Below are positions 36,573 to 43,368 of a stretch of DNA of 43,368 bases, one piece after another. The DNA is from Globomyces pollinis-pini (lineage: Eukaryota > Chytridiomycota > Chytridiomycetes > Rhizophydiales > Globomycetaceae). How positions within the stretch are numbered: position 1 is the stretch's first letter; each line of letters begins with the position of its first letter. The position numbers and the translations under genes are program-made. The notes beneath the pieces were generated by a model. The model ran no database searches. It was given only the letters and a program-made list of their open reading frames with translations, and had not been told where the DNA came from. The DNA is taken from positions 1 to 43,368 of the forward strand of contig MU621232.1 of the NCBI GenBank assembly GCA_025399215.1, written 5' to 3'.

Positions 36573-37010
36573 CTATGGACGGATGAGACAGCGGTACGGT
36601 CTTAACCATTTATTTTTCAGTTGGGTGCTTGCAAGTGAATCAAAACCTTATCAGAGAAAATAAAATGTAGAAAATATTCTGTGATGCTCTGGGGTTGCTT
36701 CTCCAGGCTTGGAACAGGTCCTTTAGAAGTTGTGGAAGGGATCATGGACAGAACAAAGTATTTGAAATTGGTCAACTAAGTCTTAATACTAGAGGTAAGA
36801 ATTGCTCAACATATAGTTTGGGATATCAAACTGAGATAATGCAACTTTTCATGTCAAAAAGACGGGAAATATTTAAACTGATATCAATTTTACTGAATGA
36901 CCCGCCTACACCCCAATTTGAACCCTATTGAAAATGTTTGGGCTTGAATTAAGTAAAAGCTGTATGCCGATTATCCCGCTTTTTGCACAGTGGGACCGAC
37001 ACCATTAATT
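36573..37010 (+). mobile_element. Decayed Tc1/mariner transposase, C-terminal half
   Basis: Fragments of the DDE domain of a Tc1-like transposase survive in several frames: LWTDETAV (first catalytic Asp block), VMLWGCFSRLGTGPLEVVEG then IMDRTKYLKLVN, and the third block HPNLNPIENVWA followed by IK.KLYADYPAF. In-frame stops occur within the last block (after ENVWA and after IK), and the middle D-block between them is unreadable, so the copy is dead. No terminal inverted repeats are found. Its own N-terminal half is missing. Confidence 0.8.
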
Positions 37011-37189
37011 TGCCAATGCAAAAATCGTTGCAAAAATCATGAGAAAGAGCGAACAGTTCACAAACAAAGTGATAGTAAATGTAATTATGAAATTTTCATT
37101 ACTCCACAGTCCTCACGCATTCGCGTTGATTTGCTTTGAGAAAGTCAAAGCAAAAAGAGAAGACCAGTAAATTCGGCTTTAGATCTACA

Positions 37190-37425
37190 ATATTATATAG
37201 GGTTGGATCGTATCTAATATTAGACATTAGATTCGATTCAGTTGAGGTGTCGAATCTAATTCTAATTCTAATATTAGTATTAGATAAGATTCGATTTTCA
37301 AATCGAGGTTGTCGAATACTAATCTAATTCTAATAGTTTCTAATCTAATATTAGATTAGACTATTCGATAGTATTCGACTAATATTCGATAGTATTCGAC
37401 AAATATTCGACTAATTTAATCTAAT
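37190..37425. repeat. AT-rich palindrome and 21-bp tandem repeat
   Basis: A block built from TCTAAT/ATTAGA and TATTCGA words. It contains a perfect 22-bp palindrome at 37339-37360 (arms TCTAATCTAAT and ATTAGATTAGA). A 21-bp direct repeat follows at 37362-37382 and 37383-37403, with a partial third unit to about 37415 (unit TATTCGATAGTATTCGACTA plus A). Related TATTCGATTC words recur near 37728-37760. It could be satellite-like DNA, or the ends of a non-autonomous element. Confidence 0.8.
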
Positions 37426-39029
37426 CTTTTATAATAATTGTTTTGTTTTAAGTGACTAACTCATATATCAAACTTTAGAATACACAATATGATAAGTTTT
37501 AACCAAATAAATCATTTTTGTTAGTAAAATACCAATATCTAGTGTAATATTTTTATAAACTTTCAAGAATAGTACTCATTCAACATAACATTTTTAATTC
37601 AGACCTGTAAACAAACAGTGTTTAAACACACATACATAATGTTGGTTGATCCTACTCCTGGTACAAAAAGAGAAAGAAATTTATATATTTTTTGACGAAT
37701 CATTTTGTTAGGGTTGGGGTTAGTATTCGATTCGTAATCGAATCTAATATTCGATCAACATTTAGATTTTAATTAACTTTTTGCCTAAATCTAAATTCTA
37801 AAATTACGTGGGAGACATCAGTCAGTTTGGTTGAAGTAAATATGTGGATTTTCTTTAGCTCATTCTACTCACCTTCGACCTCCAATTACAATTTTAAAGT
37901 CAATAATGAGAAACTAATATGACTTCTCATAATAGAACTGTACAGGAGGCTCTGTCATGGTGGAACACCTCAATAGTATATATTGTTATATATCAAACAA
38001 ACATTTAAGAGTTGAAGTCTTAGCGTTAGATTCGAGTATTTCTGTGTAATCTTAACAGGAAAACAGAATTCGAACTTCTAAGAACATGTTGTCCGTTCAA
38101 TTCTCACTGCTGCTGTGTTTTATATTTTCGCTAAACCATTTAAGGTTGATTTAGCTAAATTTAGATTTAGAGAAGTTTTTTGAATCTAAATCTAAGTTTA
38201 GTTCAGAGACCTCCTATCTAAATTTATCTACATCCATTTAGATAGGAACCCTAATACTGATACGATTGCAGAATGAGTCTCAATGCCGATAGATTAAAAT
38301 GAAAGTCCGAAAATGATGCTCAAATATTGAACGAAATAATTTCTTCAATCTTAACATATTTTGGTAAAATTGGACATCTTACCATTACATAAGATGAACT
38401 GGGAATGCATACCGCTCAAAACAACCACATTGTATTGTATATTTCCAGTATGTTTCGATCATTCTACATACTCAAACCGCAATTCCTACATGAGTTGTTT
38501 TTTCTGTTGCACCTGCCCTTCCATTTTACTTTACTACATACCCAATCGCCGTATATGTGTTGATCTAGTGTGGATACTATTCACGATTGTTTATATGTCA
38601 AGAGAACATGTAATAAATTTTAGAATAGCTTATCTTACCTTCTAAAAAAATAACAGTAAAGCTTTGGAGAAAGTTTGTGCATTATGTATCCGACAAAGAC
38701 GTTTTAAAGAAACTGATGTAACTTAAGAGTTCATTCTCTAGGTCTCAATTATCTTCAAGACCTAATTTCGACAAAGCGATACAATCATTACATAATTACA
38801 CTAACTGTATCGATTAAAAACAGGCAGCTATTCTTGATGTAGTTCACTAGGTAAGTGTTTCATTATCATTTCAAAAATATTCTTTGATTCATGTGGACAA
38901 ATATACATGGATCTTGATTATTCTTCACCTGTAGTGTGCAACGCACTAATATGTGTACGAAATTAGTAACTTGAAGATATTTTATCTTCAAGCAAAAACT
39001 TTTTTATCAATTGTCACCTGACAAAAGAG
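37426..39029. other. Gene-free, low-complexity stretch
   Basis: About 1.6 kb with no intact coding frame. It has a TTAGGGTTGGGGTTAG telomere-like stretch (37708-37723) and an ATCTAAAT/ATTTAGAT-rich block at 38140-38250 with short inverted repeats. Open frames such as 38361-38645 have no family resemblance and no initiating ATG in a sensible place. Confidence 0.5.
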
Positions 39030-39440
39030 ATGCTACCACCATTAGATGACGAGAAACTCGCAACCAACAAAACTAATACTATTGCTGTGGAAGTGATGCA
39101 GTTAAATACTGCTGGTGAAATTTGGAAACACTTTGAACAAAGTTTCTCATGTTTCAGTCACTCAAGAAAATTTCGTAGCTTTCGTCATAAAAAATATTCG
39201 ATCCGATCGACCGTTGCAGAATTGCGAACAATTTTGAAAGAAACGATTATTGAGTCTAACACCAAAAGCATAACCTTTGAAAATCTTGCTACTGCTATGT
39301 TAGTTCATTCCTTATATACTCAAATTACTCTGTAGGAAGCTCTAGAATCAAAATTTTACTATAAAAAGTAGGAATCATTAATGCTGCTACTGGTGTGGAG
39401 TACAGCTCATTTGTTGGCTTAGTGAAACGGAAACAACGTT
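39030..39440 (+). mobile_element. Copia-type Gag (UBN2-like) fragment
   Basis: The frame to 39335 contains TAGEIWKHFEQSFSCFSHSR then KFRSFRHKKYSI and LRTILKE, resembling the Gag/UBN2 polyprotein of Ty1/copia LTR retrotransposons (pattern EIW..L...F with a following basic segment). About 60 bp on, CYWCG appears and, in a shifted frame, TAHLLA, consistent with a frameshifted CCHC zinc knuckle. No protease, integrase or reverse transcriptase follows and no LTR is visible, so this is a relic. Confidence 0.6.
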
Positions 39441-39849
39441 GCTGGCCAAAAGGAACAATTGCATTTGAACATAATTGGAAGAACGAAGTCTGTTTAACTT
39501 CACGTAATTACGTAGATTACGTATTGGCTCATTAATGGATTCTAACTTTCGTGATTGTGTGATTGTGGCCACTTATTGTAAATGAATTATTGCGGCTACA
39601 TAAAAATCGAAAATGTGCAACAAAAACATTTGTCGCAGGCTAATCGACGCCATATTCGACTAGTTGGTTACAAAGTGAAAGCAATCTTTAATAATGATAT
39701 TTGAAAAACATCATACTCTTTTATAGAGTTATATATGAGAAAAGAAGTAGTTTTAAGAAAACATTGCAGTTTAAACACAAAAGTTCATTGCCTTTATGCT
39801 TATTATTCTAAAAAATTGAACTTTACTGAACTTCCTGTTATGTGTTATT

Positions 39850-40166
39850 TACGGAAAGGCTCCAAAAGCATGGGTAAACAAATGCAATAAGGGGGAGACT
39901 TCGAAAAGTAGGAAATAGACCAAAACTGTTTAATGCAGAACAAAGACAATGGATTGTTAACTTCTAAGTATCTTAATTAAGAATTTGCAACTAGATTCAT
40001 CAGTACCATCTCAGAGTCAAGTGTTTGGAATATATTAAATGAAGCTGGATTCACACACAAAGTCTTAGAAACGAACCCATGCAAATTAAAATGGATGATG
40101 TAGTTAGATTACACAAAGTCTTAGAAACGAGCCCATGCAAATTAAAATGGATGATGTAGTTAGATT
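39850..40166 (+). mobile_element. Decayed Tc1/mariner transposase, N-terminal HTH half
   Basis: Readable pieces match the DNA-binding part of a Tc1-like transposase: NRPKLFNAEQRQWIVNF (first helix-turn-helix and GRPR-like region), then, after stops and a frame change, SESSVWNILNEAGFTHKVLE followed by TNPCKLK (second HTH). It is interrupted by several stops and by an internal 56-bp tandem duplication. It lies 3 kb downstream of the C-terminal fragment in the same orientation, so the two halves are in the wrong order to be one broken copy. Confidence 0.7.
40055..40166 (+). repeat. 56-bp tandem duplication inside the transposase relic
   Basis: Copy one 40055-40110 and copy two 40111-40166 differ at one base (AACGAACCC against AACGAGCCC). 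The unit starts ACACAAAGTCTTAGAAACGA and ends TAGTTAGATT. It duplicates the end of the second helix-turn-helix coding segment. Recent slippage or unequal exchange. Confidence 0.9.
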
Positions 40167-43164
40167 CATCAATGTATTAAACAATATTTGCTATTGAAAG
40201 GGTTTCGGAACCATAAAAAAATAGCAGCAGATTTTTTATTTTAGGCTGAAACCGCAATGTCTGATCTAAAATATATAGTAGTTCTTTTTTTAGAGATATA
40301 ATGATACTGTCAAAGTTATCATATATGAAGAAGTTTGGGGATTTCTTCTCGCCATTCATGAAAAAAAATGTGTCAAATATGTCAAAAACAACATTCAATA
40401 CTAAAGCTCAGTCAGCAATAAGCTCATCATCAAGGATACAAGTATTTGGATGAAATAATTCCATAAGGGAAAATAATTTAAGAACTAGGGCGAAAAGTTA
40501 TGTTTTTTCATCGTATATAGAATTAGGCCATTTTGAAAATCTTCTCTAAAATCGATGTAAATATAGCACTAGATAGAGAGCGCAAAGGTGGTTCTGATGC
40601 AATTCAACACCGTGGTGTTAGATGATTCGCGGTTTATTGAGTTATCCCTCCCTGATCACTAGTTACTCAAATCGTTTATCCCAATCGCTTGTTTTGGAAT
40701 TAGAATCAAAGTATTTAATAATTATTTATGTATATGTTCTTCACATGTACTAAATGTGAAGTAGGGAATCTTGAATCCCACGACTATAACCATTTCATCT
40801 TCTAATTGCTCAGTTTAATCAACTTCACAAATGTAATGTATTTATATTTCTGCAATAGTGAGTTACAACCTTTCTTCATGCACTCCACTTTGATAGTTCA
40901 ATGCTGTCTTTTACTTCTTTGATTTTCTAATTTCCATAACCGTTTCCCTATTGATCAAGTTCATAACAACAAATTGAACTTTTGTAATAACTGTGTTCTG
41001 AGTGGTTTGGTTCAGCCACTTCTCTTTTAGATTTTACCCATCATTGCGAAAAAAATATGATATGTCCAGCATATAAACCATCGTTACATCAACATTCTGG
41101 TTAAATCACACTTTTTTTATCAAAAATTAAGCGACCAATGACTATACTAACTGTCCAAGTACAATAAAAAAGTTATGTTCTTAAAATTGTGAAAACTTCA
41201 GAGGACTCATTTATAAAAGCTAATTCTTTTTAGTTTTTGAGATAGAAAATGACTAGATTTCCACCTCTCTATGTCTGTTACCACCCTCACTTAAACAAAA
41301 TTGTCAATGCAAGAATGAACCAAATAGCAAGATATATGTGCGACACTGGTTTGGATTGTATATCGAATTGTAGTGAAAATCATCCAATAAAATTGGAAAA
41401 ATTAGCATAAAGAATCGAAATATGCATACCAATTTTGATTTGAATACTTTTACCACCACCACTACTATCTGTGAACTGAAGAGTCCTTTATACAGATGGA
41501 TTAAATTACAGGACTGTAACGAAAAGGTTTGCGATCAATACGCAATGTCATTATCTTCTTTCAATAATATTTATTTTTAAAAATCTGGAAAATCTATTCC
41601 ATACTACGTGTCTTTATGACAGGTAAGCAATGGTGATTCACTCACATCAACAACATCAATACACATCAAAAACATCAATATCTTCATTTGAAGAACTAGT
41701 TTTATATGAAATTTTTTTAAAAAAATGAATAGTAAATATGTTGGTTGTTCGTGTAAGAACATCTACTCCATTGTGAATTTTTTCCAAAACTTCAAGTGTG
41801 GCAAAAGAAAGTTATTACAATTGAAATATCACAATAAAACGTACATTCACTTATGTAACCACTTTGAGATGAATTAACACTGCAGAAACATGACAAACGA
41901 TATGGAACATCTGGAAAGAGAGTTCATATTTCAATTCAGTGTTACTCCCTATCTAAAGAAGTTCTTAACAATAAATAAAATCAACCAAAATGGCAGTTTA
42001 ATTCTCTCTTAGAATTGAAAACCACATTATAGTTGCAATTTAGTACCCATCGCAGTAATGAATCTTTTGTCGATTTAACTGATGTAGATAATCCCAAATA
42101 GAGCTTGAAATTTGATCAACCAACTCTCGAGGATTGTTCGAAATATATGCGCTTTAATTTAAATCATTCGTAAATCAAACTATTTCTGAAGTACGAATTT
42201 GCATGGTCTTGCCTTCATATACCTTATTGGTGAGAATTTTAAAGAGAGAAAAAGCACAAATATTTAAATAGATATTTGGTGAAATATGACAATAATTGAA
42301 GGTCACGATCGTTGCTAGTCAGTTTCTTGAAGAGTAGTTTTTCCTAAAATAGCAGATTGTAAAAAAAATGCGGGATTAACTTAACTTTGGAAAGATGGGG
42401 AAAGAATCCAATTACCAAACCTGAGATGGTATGATATGATCTTTCCAAATGGAATCCACAACTTCTCTTGGACCAGATCGAACAATAGATCTATGAACAA
42501 TCCTAACCAATCTAGAATACCATCATAGATTCAACAACAATGAAAACATATCATTAGCAGTATATATCGATAACAAACCTAAAACCTACCGCCATATAGA
42601 TTATTACTAAACAGGACACAATGTATAGGTGGGTAAATGCACCACTTTCCATCGATGGATGAATCTATATTTTCTTCTCAGCTGTCAAAAAAGGTTCAGG
42701 GTTATAGATGATGTCTTTCTGTAAAGATTTGTATATTCAGCAAGGCTTATTCCTTTAAAAAAACAATTGTAAAAAGCAATGAATTTTTGTGTTTAGACTT
42801 GCATTACACCTTCTCTGACTGAATAACTAATACGAACTATTTAAAACAGGTAAAACAATTGAGGAAGTAGTCACAAGAAACCAAGATTTTTTGAATAATT
42901 CTTTTGGATTAAATTTTATAGCAATAACTTGCACTGTGCCACATTAGTAATTGTCATTTCATTTCAGGACAATCCCAAGTCCGACATAGGTTCGGTGCCA
43001 GACATTTTTCATTTATAAATGATATTTTTCTGATCCTAATATAAATATATTAGGAATTTAGGAAAATTCTAAATTGACACCTTTTATAAACACCTTGTCA
43101 CATTGCGGAAAAATATTTTTTTAAACTAAAAAAGTATCAAAACTATCAAGTGTAAACTAGCCGT
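40167..43164. other. Three kilobases without recognisable genes
   Basis: AT-rich, with stops in all frames at high density. The minus frame 40177-40398 (73 codons, Phe/Leu/Ile-rich) has no family resemblance. A short degenerate ACATCAA repeat sits at 41644-41678. Short minus-strand stretches near 42400-42600 look faintly protein-like but cannot be joined. Likely old transposon debris. Confidence 0.5.
41644..41678 (+). repeat. Degenerate ACATCAA short tandem repeat
   Basis: Four exact ACATCAA words start at 41644, 41653, 41663 and 41672, spaced 9-10 bp, separated by two or three bases. Simple-sequence character; no function suggested. Confidence 0.75.
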
Positions 43165-43368
43165 TTATTGAGAACATTTCCGTGAATAATGTCCACCTTG
43201 ATGACAACGACCACATTTCATTTACGACCATCAACATATTCAAAATGTGATTTATCCTGAATCATTGACTTTTTATTTTTAGATCCAGCTGGTATTCCTC
43301 TTGCTTTCTTAACTATTAATAACTCTTCGATATTATCAAACGGTTGACTTATCACTGCATTGAATCTT
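43165..43368 (-). pseudogene. Zinc-knuckle C-terminal fragment, probably MULE-type transposase
   Basis: On the minus strand the window edge holds a frame with EELLIVKKARGIPAGSKNKK then SMIQDKSHFEYVDGRK and a stop. A shifted frame continues KCGRCHQGGHYSRKCSQ and stops (43165). This is a CCHC zinc knuckle (C-x2-C-x4-H-x4-C) preceded by a basic linker, the usual end of Mutator-like (MULE) and related transposases. One frameshift between linker and knuckle suggests a pseudogene, although a misread base could mimic it. The rest lies beyond the window. Confidence 0.55.

Noticed and set aside
37708..37723. TTAGGGTTGGGGTTAG as an interstitial telomere
   Set aside because: Barely two imperfect units; too short to claim telomeric origin.
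38361..38645. 94-codon Cys/Tyr-rich open frame
   Set aside because: No ATG at its start, composition typical of chance ORFs, and it lies in repeat-derived DNA.
40177..40398. 73-codon minus-strand ORF rich in Phe, Ile and Leu
   Set aside because: Next to transposon debris, no recognisable family and low-complexity composition.
42981..43000. GGTTCGGTGCC as a tRNA B-box
   Set aside because: No A-box or cloverleaf can be folded around it. I found no tRNA, rRNA or CRISPR array anywhere in the window.

Overview
This is a compact, AT-rich eukaryotic nuclear window with two very different halves. Positions 1-36107 are packed with conserved single-copy genes on both strands. Intergenic gaps there are mostly 45-200 bp, and the genes are cut by extraordinarily short spliceosomal introns. 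By aligning each gene in my head to its known family I placed 118 introns; 107 are 23-38 nt long. All three standard stop codons end genes once introns are removed, so there is no sign of a variant code.

The gene set points to a flagellated (zoosporic) fungal-lineage opisthokont of the chytrid, rozellid or aphelid kind. SPT16 carries the fungal-type FDETGNR segment. The window also has a dynein regulatory complex subunit (DRC3), a Tctex1 dynein light chain, a C2 protein resembling the CatSper targeting subunit CATSPERT/C2CD6, and the metazoan-type kinetochore proteins KNTC1/Rod and SKA1. The lineage call is inference from remembered family sequences, not a search.

Layout: RRP36 (-) and MAGO (+) are divergent with overlapping ATGs. 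They are followed by an ANKRD13-like protein, a KNOP1/SMAP-domain protein, PIH1D1 and GOT1 (all +), then eS30 (-). SPT16 (-) is divergent from a 33-exon KNTC1/Rod gene (+). Next come the C2CD6-like gene (+) and DRC3 (-), then a perfect 219-bp tandem duplication and about 1.2 kb with little recognisable content. After these lie a GT2 beta-glycosyltransferase and ETFB (+), DYNLT1 (-), a Reb1/TTF1-like Myb protein, a FAM72-domain protein, a dual-specificity phosphatase, SDF2, a short unknown protein and an RGS-domain protein with a repeated short motif (all +), an unknown 164-aa spliced protein (-) and SKA1 (-).

From about 36.1 kb to the end there are no intact genes. The stretch holds broken Tc1/mariner-like and copia-Gag-like fragments, a zinc-knuckle fragment at the right edge, AT-rich palindromic and tandem repeats, and long unassigned sequence. 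It looks like a transposon graveyard next to a gene-dense block.

The genes do not form one pathway. Recurring themes are chromosome segregation (KNTC1, SKA1, dynein light chain), flagellar motility (DRC3, C2CD6-like, dynein light chain), ribosome biogenesis (RRP36, eS30, PIH1D1/R2TP, a Pol I terminator-like Myb factor) and chromatin transcription (SPT16).
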